DNA of 43,247 nt from CAYQAJ01 sp964415245 (GTDB lineage Bacteria; Planctomycetota; Planctomycetia; Pirellulales; Pirellulaceae), in the NCBI GenBank assembly GCA_964415245.1, contig CAYQAJ010000010.1:1-43247 (forward strand), given 5' to 3'. Positions 8,948-17,047 of this stretch are shown piece after piece (within the stretch, counting starts at the first letter, position 1; every line of letters begins with the position of its first letter). The position numbers were made by a program, and so were the translations under genes. Under the pieces are notes generated by a model, which did not search any database, was not told the origin of the DNA, and was given only the letters and a program-made list of their open reading frames with translations.

Positions 8948-8994
8948 AAAAAAACCAGGGCCCGATGAGCCGATCCCGCGGCTCATCGGGCCCT
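8948..8994 (-). terminator. Strong intrinsic terminator on the minus strand
   Basis: Perfect 15-bp arms AGGGCCCGATGAGCC (8957-8971) and GGCTCATCGGGCCCT (8980-8994) enclose an 8-base loop. On the minus strand they are followed after GG by seven T (plus-strand A run 8948-8954). It would stop transcription coming from the right, yet no minus-strand gene is recognisable there. It is more than 230 bases upstream of the winged-helix start, so it may also insulate that gene. Confidence 0.82.
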
Positions 8995-9120
8995 GAACCG
9001 TGAAAATACGGCGTGTGCCCGTTGTGGGTTGTACTTGGTCGCCATACGCCGGCGACATGTGCCTAAGGTTCACGGTGCGTCCGTGTAGTAATACTTGGGC
9101 CGTCCTTGCTGCTTCGAGGT

Positions 9121-9208
9121 AGGTCCCGCCTGCCGGGCGGGACCTCAGGTCGTTCGTAGGTCCCGCCTGCTGGGCGGGACCTGAGGTCCTGCTCGGCAAG
9201 CAGGACCT
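9121..9208. repeat. Three tandem REP-like hairpins
   Basis: Three related palindromes lie in a row, each starting AGGTCC and ending GGACCT with 10-bp perfect arms and 5-base loops. The first two use AGGTCCCGCC/GGCGGGACCT (9121-9145, 9158-9182). The third uses AGGTCCTGCT/AGCAGGACCT (9184-9208). The arrangement resembles bacterial REP/BIME clusters, which are usually dispersed in many copies and extragenic. Confidence 0.8.
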
Positions 9209-9232
9209 AATTCTTTGCCGCCGCGACCGATT

Positions 9233-9319
9233 CAAGCCTCGCCGGTGGCGGGTCACGCGGGAGGCTTGCTGGGTCAAACCGGTCGCTTCCGACGCGATCA
9301 GAAACGCAGTCGTTTCTGA
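9233..9319. repeat. Two further inverted repeats next to the REP-like cluster
   Basis: CAAGCCTC (9233-9240) pairs with GAGGCTTG (9261-9268). TCAGAAACG (9298-9306) pairs with CGTTTCTGA (9311-9319) across a 4-base loop. Together with 9121-9208 this makes five hairpins in 200 bases. They could be part of one mobile REP-type element or of a structured transcript. Confidence 0.55.
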
Positions 9320-10066
9320 CTCGGATTCTTCTACTCGCATGTGGCGTGCCGGAGTCGGTTCGGTTCCCGCCGCACTTGAGGAATTCGCCGCAATTCCTGG
9401 GAAAAAGTTCGTCCGTCCGGGTCGTCGGCTCGCCGGGCAGGTCGCAGGCGCGGCGATGCCGATTGTATTTCTTTCAATCCTGTGTGGGACACTCTTGGAC
9501 CGATCTGCAAACGCCGCGTGTCGTTGCGTCGCAAGATCGTGATTGTCTTCCCATATTCGCCAGGCCGGCGAGTCTACTTGTTCGCCAAACCTTACCTGTC
9601 TTATCAGCATGTCGCGGCCGTTGTTTGCAGTGTGAGTTGAACGCGCTCTTTTGGGAGGAGTTTTCCGGCTGGCCCTGCCACAGGAGAGACGCCTCGATAC
9701 CGTTGGTAGGGGTCGCGGGGACTGTATCGGGGATCGAGCCCAGGTCACGAAAGGAGCGGTGATAGGTGCCGCCGTCCGGACGTGCGTGCCGCCACCCTTT
9801 GAGTGTTACGACGGCCCGTCCTGCCTGGCTTGCCGAGTCGCACCGAGTCGCACCGGGTCGCGCCACCGTCGACTGTTATTGTGCCTTAAAGGGCGTTTCG
9901 GTAATCTCTCCCGCCCCTTTCTGGGGCGGTACGCTCGCCGCCGGTGAGAATCTGCGCCTGCGGTGGCAAGGCATTTCGGGTCGATACGAGTATGCGGCTT
10001 GGCGCAAGCGGGCGAGGTGCGGCCCGTTGGAGGGGGCGCGGACCGCGCAAGAACGGCCTCTCTTGG

Positions 10067-11092
10067 ATGGCGGACATGCCGGCTCTTCCGACGAACGCCC
10101 TACGTGCAGCGGTCGCCGATCGGCTGTGTCGAGCCGGGCAGTACGTCTCTCGACGAGCTACGACTTCCAGCGTACAGCGTGACGAAATCACGCACCGCAC
10201 GACCGGGCGTTGGGCGCTGGCGGCGCTCATGGCGGCGGCTCTGTTATCGGGCGGTTGCGGCCTGCTGGCGAAGCGTCCCTCGGCAGACAATCTCGTGGCG
10301 TCGCGGCAGCTCTCCCTGCGCGGGCTGGACGCGGTCGAGCGGGAGCGATGGGACGAGGCGGAAGATCTCTTCGCTCGGGCAGTTGCGACGTGCCCGTTGG
10401 ACGAACGTGCGCAGCGCCAGTACTCGCTGGCCCTGTGGCGCAGTGGAATGCAGCAGTCGGCGATCGAGCACATGCAGGAAGCTGTTCGGCTTTCGGGCGG
10501 CTCGCAGGCTCTGGTGGTGCAGTTGGGGCACATGTACCTGGAGCAGGGCAACATGGAGCAAGCCCAGCGGCAGGCCGACCTGGCTCTCTCGGCCGATCGC
10601 AAGCTTGCCCCGGCGTGGGCCCTGCAAGGCGAGGTGCATCGCGCCGCGGGTCGGCAGCAGGAAGCGCTGGCCAGCTTCCACCGCGCATTGAGTTATCAGG
10701 AGCACTATCCCGAGGTCCAAATCGCCGTGGCGGAAATCTACCGCCAACTCGACCGGCCGCAGCGGGCCCTGGCCACCCTCTCGGCGCTGGCCGACGAGTA
10801 TCCGCCGGGCGAAGAGCCGCCGAAGGTGCTCTACCTCCAGGGGCTGGCGCTGAAGCGGCTGGGGCGTAATCGCGAAGCCGTCGATATGCTGGCTGCGTCA
10901 CGAGACCGCGGTACCGCTTCCGCCGAATTGTTATTCCAATTGGGCGAAGCGCAATATCTGGCAGGCGATCCGGGCAACGCGCGGCTTGCCCTGTCCGCGG
11001 CGCTCGATCTCGAGCCCGGTCATCCGGCGGGCACGCGGCTTATGGCCCACATCGAACGGGACATCGAGCGAATGGCGGCCCTCGGGCGCTAG
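10067..11092 (+). CDS. TPR-repeat lipoprotein
   Basis: The protein has about 341 residues if the ATG at 10067 is used; the frame is open from 9944. After a basic stretch ending RTTGRW comes a hydrophobic segment closing in a lipobox (ALLSGGC, Cys about 64), which points to a lipid-anchored envelope protein. The rest is tetratricopeptide repeats, for example ARAVATCPLDERAQRQYSLAL, MYLEQGNMEQAQRQADLAL and FQLGEAQYLAGDPGNARLAL. It is likely a scaffold or assembly factor; no catalytic motif is seen. No good ribosome site marks the start, and the n-region before the lipobox is unusually long, so the real start could be nearer the hydrophobic stretch. The stop codon is part of an 18-bp tandem repeat. 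No operon partner is evident. Confidence 0.8.
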   Translation: MADMPALPTNALRAAVADRLCRAGQYVSRRATTSSVQRDEITHRTTGRWALAALMAAALLSGGCGLLAKRPSADNLVASRQLSLRGLDAVERERWDEAEDLFARAVATCPLDERAQRQYSLALWRSGMQQSAIEHMQEAVRLSGGSQALVVQLGHMYLEQGNMEQAQRQADLALSADRKLAPAWALQGEVHRAAGRQQEALASFHRALSYQEHYPEVQIAVAEIYRQLDRPQRALATLSALADEYPPGEEPPKVLYLQGLALKRLGRNREAVDMLAASRDRGTASAELLFQLGEAQYLAGDPGNARLALSAALDLEPGHPAGTRLMAHIERDIERMAALGR

Positions 11093-11146
11093 GCGGCCCT
11101 CGGGCGCTAGGCGGCCCTCTGTCAGTAGGTGGCCCTCGGGCGATGG
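11075..11146 (+). repeat. 18-bp tandem repeat carrying the stop codon
   Basis: There are four units: two identical copies of GCGGCCCTCGGGCGCTAG (11075-11092, 11093-11110), then two diverged copies (11111-11128, 11129-11146). The first copy encodes AALGR plus the TAG stop of the TPR lipoprotein. The second and third copies repeat the in-frame stop; the fourth has TGG in its place. Because 18 is a multiple of three, the frame is kept through the array. Confidence 0.85.
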
Positions 11147-11431
11147 TTGCCCCCTAGGACGCCAGGCTCCCGCATCGGTCCAACTGATTCGATCCGGTGC
11201 CAGAGTTCGACCGTCAACCTGCTCGCATGTGGGTTGTGTCGGTAACGCGGGTCGTGCGGCGAGACGCGGCCGCTTGGGAGCCCATCGACGGCACGCGGAT
11301 GCGATCCCAGGTCGAAGGCGGGAGGGGCGTTTGACTTCATCCCCCGGCGGACTAGGGTTGCATAGCCACGACTGTGGCGGCGGGCCGGCGAACGGACGGA
11401 CCGCATCCTCGCCCAAGGAGACGTCGCTACG

Positions 11432-11674
11432 ATGAGCCAAGCTGTCGAGAGCCCTCCGAGCACCTTCGTCGATCGTCGCAATTACGTACTGGAAGGAGCG
11501 CCGCCGCCTCACGTGGAGCGGCGACAATTCGCAAACAGCCACGATGGTCTCTCGCACGACGCGCGGGAGCTGGCGCTGGCGATTGACGAATACAAGCTGC
11601 TCCACCGCCGCCGCTACATTACGTACGAGGAAATGCTGGCGGTCGTCAAAACGCTCGGCTACGCGAAGGATTAA
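11432..11674 (+). CDS. Conserved planctomycete small protein (80 aa), unknown function
   Basis: The product is an 80-residue soluble protein. The N-terminal half is Pro/Arg-rich and probably flexible. The C-terminal half is the conserved part: an acidic-basic helix with ELALAIDEYKLLHRRR followed by YITYEEMLAVVKTLGY. I recognise this pattern from small hypothetical proteins in planctomycetes but know no function. A ribosome-binding site AAGGAG lies about 12 bases before the ATG. The 285 bases between the tandem repeat at 11146 and this start hold no other gene I can support. The gene is monocistronic as far as can be seen, converging on the ABC permease gene. Its size and the EYK-x(3)-RRR helix would fit a nucleic-acid- or protein-binding adaptor, which is speculation. 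Confidence 0.75.
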   Translation: MSQAVESPPSTFVDRRNYVLEGAPPPHVERRQFANSHDGLSHDARELALAIDEYKLLHRRRYITYEEMLAVVKTLGYAKD

Positions 11675-11896
11675 GTCGGCCGTGCGAAGCTCGCTCGCGC
11701 GGCGTGTGCCGCCAGGTTGGTGGGCAACGAAGGCTCCGAGTCCAGCCGGACACCCCTGGGGTGGACCGGCTCTTTCTTTTCCGTTCGGACGCGCTGCTTC
11801 TTACGCCCATTGCGTATTGCGTAACGGCGCCCCCGCCGAACCGACAAGCGGCGACTTCGGCCGACCGGCATCTCGTGCAGGGGAGTAGCCGCGAGC

Positions 11897-13867
11897 TCAA
11901 TCGGCGATCGTGCGCGTGCGTCCCATCGCCACGTCGAAGTCGCTGATGGCGGGCACCAACAGCGCGGCCGTGGTGAACCCGTAAGCGCCGATCGTCACAA
12001 TGAAAACCGTCAGCTCCTGGTTGCGCAACAGGAAGCTGGTGATGGCGAAGAACGTGGCGAAGGGGAGCACCAGGGAAGCGAGCAGAATGGCCGACGATGG
12101 CCGCCGCGCCCCCAGCGACACGTACAACCCAACGCCCCCTCCTAACACCACGGCCAAAAACGGCCAAAGCTGCGTCTGGAACGACCCGCTGAGTGAGATC
12201 ATCATCAGCATGCACGTCACCACGCCCACGCACAGAAAGAACAGCGTTCCCATGCTCACGCCGATCGCCGTGCGCGAGTTGGCGTACGTCATGCCGGAGT
12301 GAAGCCCGAGCACGGCCGCGAAGATGTTCATAACGGCCAGTCCCGCGATCAGAAAGAGCAGGTTGGCCAGCCCGATCTCGCCGCGCAAAAGCAGGTACAG
12401 GCACAGCAGCATCGGCGTGACCACCATTTCGCGCGTGACCCACAGCACGCCGGCCAGTTTTCCCAGCACGAGCTCCCGCGGAGTCAGGTCAGTCGCCAGT
12501 AGCAGGTCGAGAGCCTGGCCGTCCCGCTCGTTGGTGATCGAGTTGACGGCCAGTGCATTGACGATCAGCAGGCTCACGAAAAAGAAAGGGGCCAATAGCA
12601 GGGCAGGGGCCGGAACCACCGCCAGCAGACTGCTCCGTGCCGCTTCGCGGGCACCGAGCGTCGACGACAAAGCCAGCAGGATGGCCACCGCGAGCACCAG
12701 GTACACGATGCGAATCGCCAGCACTTTGCGGCCGTAGGCCAAGGTGCAGGTTTCACGCCACAGGATCGGGTTATCCCACACGTTGCGGCTGGTGCCGCGC
12801 GTTGCAACGCGCCCGGCATCGACATGGCCACTCTGCGCCTGTTCCCTTGCTTGCCGGACGCCGGTTTCGCGATCCGCGCTTTCAACCGCTGTCGTTGTTG
12901 TGGTCGGTCCGGCTGTCGCTGTCGCGGTACCCGGCTCCGGTACTGGACCGCCGACTGCGGCGTCGCGACGGGCGGACTCGCGAGCCATATCATGTTCGAC
13001 CCCCCAGATGCTTTCTTTCGCTACCGCCTCGGGCTCACCCTCCCGGACGGTGGGACGCACCTCGCGGGACGGGTTCCACGCGCGAATGCGCCAAACGGCC
13101 ACGGCATTGAGCAGCACCGTTAGCGCTGCTCCGACCACGAGGAACAGGTTCACGCCGTTACGCAGCACGCCCAGCGCGGGGTTGTCCTTCAACACCGGAC
13201 TAGCGGCGGCGTAGATCGCCGAAATGGGACTGAAACCCGTTGCCCACGTGTGAAATGAGATACTCAGCAACGACCCGTCGAGCGCCGCCACGACCTGCCA
13301 CACGCCGAGCCAGATGACCAGCACCAACGCTGTCATGGCCAGCGATTGGTATGTCTTTTCCCGCCACAACGCCAAAGTGGAACCGAGGCTACCCGTGGCC
13401 AGCGCGGTGACGGCAGTCACGCCAAAGACGCGGGCCACCTGCGCAAATGACACGCCCCCCAACATCGCGATGAACATGAACAGCGGCAGGGCGGCGGCAA
13501 GCATCACCCCCAGGGTGAGCAGGCTGGCCAGCAGTTTGCCAACGACCAGCTCCATGTTGGTCAGCCGCGAGAGCAGCAGCAGGATGAGCGTCTTGCGATC
13601 TTTCTCATGTGCCACGGCGCTGGCCGAAAACAGGGCCGACAGAAACGCCACGATGGCAAGTTGCAGCGGAGCGAGAATCTTAAACAAGATGGTGCCGAAC
13701 CGTGCCGTGTCGCCCAGGCTCACGTTGGCCTGGGTGCCCGCCATGATCAGCCAGGCGGTGCACATAAACACAAACAGAACCAGCACATACAAAGTGCGCC
13801 AGATGTACAGCCGCGCGCGGCGGGGGGTGACGGCGGCTTCGCGAGTAAAGACGGGACCAATGAACAA
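11897..13867 (-). CDS. ABC-2 type transporter permease, two fused halves
   Basis: This 656-residue integral membrane protein has two permease halves. The N-half (residues about 1-270) opens with GPVFTREAAVTPRR, has a helix near residue 30 and a second group around AFLSALFSASAVAHEKDRKTL. A cytoplasmic linker of about 100 residues is low complexity (ATATAGPTTTTTAVES). The C-half starts WDNPILWRETCTLAYGRK and repeats the pattern, with NSITNERDGQALDLLLATDL. The E-(K/R)-x-x-x-T/A-LDLLL blocks after a coupling helix are typical of ABC-2/GldF-like permeases. No ATPase gene is adjacent, so the partner must be elsewhere. The start is a TTG preceded by AGGGGG at 8 bases. The substrate is unknown. Confidence 0.85.
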   Translation of the reverse strand: MFIGPVFTREAAVTPRRARLYIWRTLYVLVLFVFMCTAWLIMAGTQANVSLGDTARFGTILFKILAPLQLAIVAFLSALFSASAVAHEKDRKTLILLLLSRLTNMELVVGKLLASLLTLGVMLAAALPLFMFIAMLGGVSFAQVARVFGVTAVTALATGSLGSTLALWREKTYQSLAMTALVLVIWLGVWQVVAALDGSLLSISFHTWATGFSPISAIYAAASPVLKDNPALGVLRNGVNLFLVVGAALTVLLNAVAVWRIRAWNPSREVRPTVREGEPEAVAKESIWGVEHDMARESARRDAAVGGPVPEPGTATATAGPTTTTTAVESADRETGVRQAREQAQSGHVDAGRVATRGTSRNVWDNPILWRETCTLAYGRKVLAIRIVYLVLAVAILLALSSTLGAREAARSSLLAVVPAPALLLAPFFFVSLLIVNALAVNSITNERDGQALDLLLATDLTPRELVLGKLAGVLWVTREMVVTPMLLCLYLLLRGEIGLANLLFLIAGLAVMNIFAAVLGLHSGMTYANSRTAIGVSMGTLFFLCVGVVTCMLMMISLSGSFQTQLWPFLAVVLGGGVGLYVSLGARRPSSAILLASLVLPFATFFAITSFLLRNQELTVFIVTIGAYGFTTAALLVPAISDFDVAMGRTRTIAD

Positions 13868-14145
13868 GCCGGGCGCCCCCTAAAAAACCTCAGATTTTTT
13901 CGATTCAAACCGTAAGGATTGCGAGGTAGCGCGCCGCCTCACGTCGCATGGCAAAGTGTTGGACACTCTCGTAGTATATGCGGTAGCATAACGACGTAAG
14001 AGGGGCGATGCGCCGGCAGCGCATGGGCCCAGGTACGCCACGCGTCGACGCCTCGCGTTGGAAGTGCGCGTCCTTTGCGGCGGCGATGTGCGCCGGGGGC
14101 CCTTCCAGGCATGGAGTCCGCGGACAGGCCCGGGCGGAGAAACCG

Positions 14146-16959
14146 ATGCGATGGAAGCCTCGATGTGAGCGGTGGCCACGGTCCGCGTGGCAGAGTCGCG
14201 CCCGGCCGGTTTGCGCGTGGACCGCGTGCCTGCTGGTGCCGGTGGTTCTCGTGGTAATGGCGGCCGGAGACCGAGAGGCATCGGCCGGCCAGGACGCCGG
14301 GGACGGCGAAGTTCAAGCTCCGGTAAGCGAGCGTTTTGCCGCCGCCGATACACAAGCGGTGCCCAGCTTCCGCCGCGACGTGATCCCGCTCATGGGGCGC
14401 GTGGGCTGCAACGGCCGCGCTTGTCACGGGTCGTTCCAAGGGCAGGGGGGCTTCCGCCTCTCGCTCTTTGGCTACGACTTCGACGCCGACCACGCGGCGC
14501 TGCTCGACGGCGATCCCGCCCGCGTCAATGTCGAGCACCCGCTCGACAGTCTCATCCTCAACAAGCCCATCGACGAGTTTGAGCATGGTGGGGGCAAGCG
14601 GATCGACAAGGATTCCTGGCAGTGGAACGTGCTCCGCCGCTGGGTGGAATCGGGCGCCGTCAACGACAGCTACTCCCAGGGCGCTCTGAAGCACCTGGAG
14701 GTGACCCCGACCGAAATCTCCTTCGATACCGATGGGCAGCAGGCGCCGCTGCGCGTCGTCGCCCATTGGAGCGACGGAACCAGCTTCGACGTCACGCCCG
14801 TGTGCCGATTTCAGACGAACGACGAGTCGGTTGTCGAAGTCGACGACGAAGGCGTGGTAGTCTCGCGGGGCTCGGGCGACACGCACGTCGTGGTGTTCTA
14901 CGACAACGGCATTGTGCCGGTGCCCGTGCTGCGCTCGGTCGATCCGTCGCTGGTACGGGATTACCCACTCGTTCCGACGCCTACGAAGATCGACGAGTTG
15001 GTCGTGGCCAAGCTGCGCAAGCTGGGCATCGTGCCCAGCGAGCTGTGCAGCGACGCCGAGTTCCTCCGCCGCGTTTCGCTCGACATCACCGGCGCGCTCC
15101 CCGCGGTTGGCGAGATCGAGTTGTTCCTGGCCGATGAGTCGCCCGACAAGCGGTCGCGCAAGATCGACGAGCTGCTCGAGCGCCCCGACTACGCCGCCTT
15201 GTGGGCCACGCGGCTGTGCGACATTACGGGCAATAATCGGCAGGTGTTGCAGGGCCAGTTTCGCGACGACGACAGCCGGCAATGGTACGACTGGCTGGCC
15301 GACCGACTCGAGCGCAACGTGCCTTACGACAAGATCGTGGCGGGTATTGCACTGGCCACGTCGCGCGCTCCCGGGCAGTCGTACGAGGAGTATTGCAGCG
15401 AGGCAGCGGCGTACTATCGTACGGAGAACCCGGAGAGCTTCACGCGATCCGACACGATGCCCCATTTCTGGGCGCGGAACAATGCGCGCAGCGCGGAAGA
15501 CAAGGCGCTGAGCTTTGCGTACGCGTTCCTGGGCGTTCGTCTGCAGTGCGCGCAGTGCCACAAACATCCCTTCGACCAGTGGCGCAAGGATGACTTCGAG
15601 CAGTTCACGGCGTTTTTCGATGGCGTCCGTTATGGTGTTCGTCCCGAAGATCGCGCCGCACAAAGCGCGATGGAGGAATCGCTCGGTCTCGCTGATCTGA
15701 AAGGTGGGATGAAAAGGTCGGCAATTACCGAAGCGATTCGGGAAGGCAAGGCGGCGCCGCTGTCCGAGGTGTACGTGGTTACGCGCTCCGGCAATAGCAA
15801 CGCGAAAGACGATCGCCGCAAGAATCGAAAGCGAAACGGCGCCTCGCGGGTGATTACGCCCAAGCTGCTCGGCGGCGAAGAGGTTGTGCTCAGCCAGTAC
15901 GACGATCCGCGCGAAGCCGTGATGGAATGGATGGCCAGCGAGGAGAATCCGTACTTCGCCCGGGCGATCGTGAACCGCGTTTGGGCGGGTTATTTCCACG
16001 TGGGGATCATCGACCCGCCGGACGACCAGAACCTGGCCAATCCCCCGTCGAATGAGCCGCTGTTGGATTGGCTGTGCGAGGAGTTCATCGCCCACGATTA
16101 CGATCTCAAGTGGCTGCACCGCACGATCGCGGGCAGCCGCACGTATCAACTTTCATGGCGGCCCAACGAAACCAATCGAGACGACGCGCGCAATTTCAGT
16201 CGCGCCGTGCCGCGGCGACTCCCCGCCGAAGTCGTGTATGACATCGTGCGGCAGGCCACGGCAGGCCGCGAAGAGGCGGCTACCATGAGCGATGGGTTGG
16301 GGGAACGGGCGATCGGCCCCGAAATCAGTTCCGGAGTTATTCCCGGCCGCGCTCGCTATTCGCTTACCGCTTTTGGCAAGCCGCAGCGAACGGCGAACTG
16401 CGACTGCGAACGGTCGGACGAGGCAAGCCTGCTGCAAGTCCTCTACCTCCGCAACGACGCAGAAGCGCTCGCCCTGATTACCCGCTCCGGCGGCTGGCTC
16501 GACGAAGTGACGAGCCCTCCGCGACCGGCGCCGGTTCGACAAGGGCCTGCGAGTTTTGGCGAGGAAGCGCAGGGCTCGGAATCCACGGCCCGGGAGTCCA
16601 GGCAGCAACAAAGCCAAACGCCTCTCCAGCAAATGGAGGCCCAAATGACGCGTTTGTCCACGGAGTATGCACAGGCCCAGCGGTTCGGGCTCCGGGATCG
16701 AGCCAGGGCGATAGCACTGCAGCGCAATGTTTTGGCACAGCGCATCGCCGCCATGCATGAAATCGGCCGCAGTCAGGTGCCAACTGTTCTCCGCGAAGTG
16801 ATTCGCGAGGCGTACTTGCGCACGGTTAGCCGCGAGCCAACCGACGAGGAGCGCGAGCGGGCCTTCACTTACATCGCTGAAGCGCCCGACATCAAAGAAG
16901 GCCTGCGCGACGTGATTTGGGCCCTGGTCAACACCAAAGAGTTCATTGTGAATCACTAA
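14146..16959 (+). CDS. DUF1549/DUF1553 secreted cytochrome-like protein with Ig-like domain
   Basis: The ATG at 14146 is preferred over the upstream open frame: GGAG lies 7 bases before it and it gives a proper signal peptide (basic start, then CLLVPVVLVVMAAG). The mature protein of about 890 residues begins with a cytochrome-like motif CNGRACHG (Cys88, Cys93, His94; CX4CH, the spacing usual in this planctomycete family). A BIG2-type Ig fold follows (about 180-270, VTPTEISFDTDGQ... SDGTSFDVTP). DUF1549 comes next, with a second haem-type motif CAQCH (468-472) followed by KHPFDQW, then DUF1553 (NPYFARAIVNRVWAGYF). A Gln-rich coiled-coil insert lies near 820-880. It forms an operon with the DUF1501 gene 88 bases downstream, a standard planctomycete pair. 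Haem binding is probable; the biochemical role is unknown. Confidence 0.92.
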   Translation: MRWKPRCERWPRSAWQSRARPVCAWTACLLVPVVLVVMAAGDREASAGQDAGDGEVQAPVSERFAAADTQAVPSFRRDVIPLMGRVGCNGRACHGSFQGQGGFRLSLFGYDFDADHAALLDGDPARVNVEHPLDSLILNKPIDEFEHGGGKRIDKDSWQWNVLRRWVESGAVNDSYSQGALKHLEVTPTEISFDTDGQQAPLRVVAHWSDGTSFDVTPVCRFQTNDESVVEVDDEGVVVSRGSGDTHVVVFYDNGIVPVPVLRSVDPSLVRDYPLVPTPTKIDELVVAKLRKLGIVPSELCSDAEFLRRVSLDITGALPAVGEIELFLADESPDKRSRKIDELLERPDYAALWATRLCDITGNNRQVLQGQFRDDDSRQWYDWLADRLERNVPYDKIVAGIALATSRAPGQSYEEYCSEAAAYYRTENPESFTRSDTMPHFWARNNARSAEDKALSFAYAFLGVRLQCAQCHKHPFDQWRKDDFEQFTAFFDGVRYGVRPEDRAAQSAMEESLGLADLKGGMKRSAITEAIREGKAAPLSEVYVVTRSGNSNAKDDRRKNRKRNGASRVITPKLLGGEEVVLSQYDDPREAVMEWMASEENPYFARAIVNRVWAGYFHVGIIDPPDDQNLANPPSNEPLLDWLCEEFIAHDYDLKWLHRTIAGSRTYQLSWRPNETNRDDARNFSRAVPRRLPAEVVYDIVRQATAGREEAATMSDGLGERAIGPEISSGVIPGRARYSLTAFGKPQRTANCDCERSDEASLLQVLYLRNDAEALALITRSGGWLDEVTSPPRPAPVRQGPASFGEEAQGSESTARESRQQQSQTPLQQMEAQMTRLSTEYAQAQRFGLRDRARAIALQRNVLAQRIAAMHEIGRSQVPTVLREVIREAYLRTVSREPTDEERERAFTYIAEAPDIKEGLRDVIWALVNTKEFIVNH

Positions 16960-17047
16960 TACGAGTTGTAGGATTCGTTCCGCCGCGACAGCGGCGATCA
17001 GCGAACAGGGCGGCGATGGCCGCTACCTAATCATCGAGGAACATTCC

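Larger units (their letters stand above)
8716..10066. other. Long intergenic region with hairpins but no convincing gene
   Basis: About 1.35 kb lies between the winged-helix gene and the TPR lipoprotein. Long open frames exist on both strands, but their composition (Arg/Ser/Ala/Thr-rich, no domain) is what GC-rich non-coding DNA gives. It holds an orphan minus-strand terminator (8948-8994), a REP-like hairpin cluster (9121-9319), three imperfect copies of a 10-bp unit around CGAGTCGCAC (about 9834-9866), and a hairpin with 7-bp arms CCGCCCC/GGGGCGG at 9911-9929. I looked for RNase P RNA, tmRNA and SRP RNA landmarks and did not recognise any. Confidence 0.6.

Noticed and set aside
8798..9748. 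316-codon minus-strand open frame
   Set aside because: It crosses the terminator and REP-like hairpins, has no ribosome site or family resemblance, and its Arg/Ser/Thr/Ala composition is typical of chance frames in GC-rich DNA.
9650..9780. Possible tRNA or tmRNA T-arm (GGGCTCGATCCCC-like sequence on the minus strand)
   Set aside because: The flanking bases do not form a T stem or an acceptor stem and no anticodon arm is found.
13939..16149. 736-codon minus-strand open frame opposite the DUF1549/1553 gene
   Set aside because: It is a mirror of codon bias in the real gene; the plus strand has signal peptide, Ig-like, DUF1549 and DUF1553 motifs.
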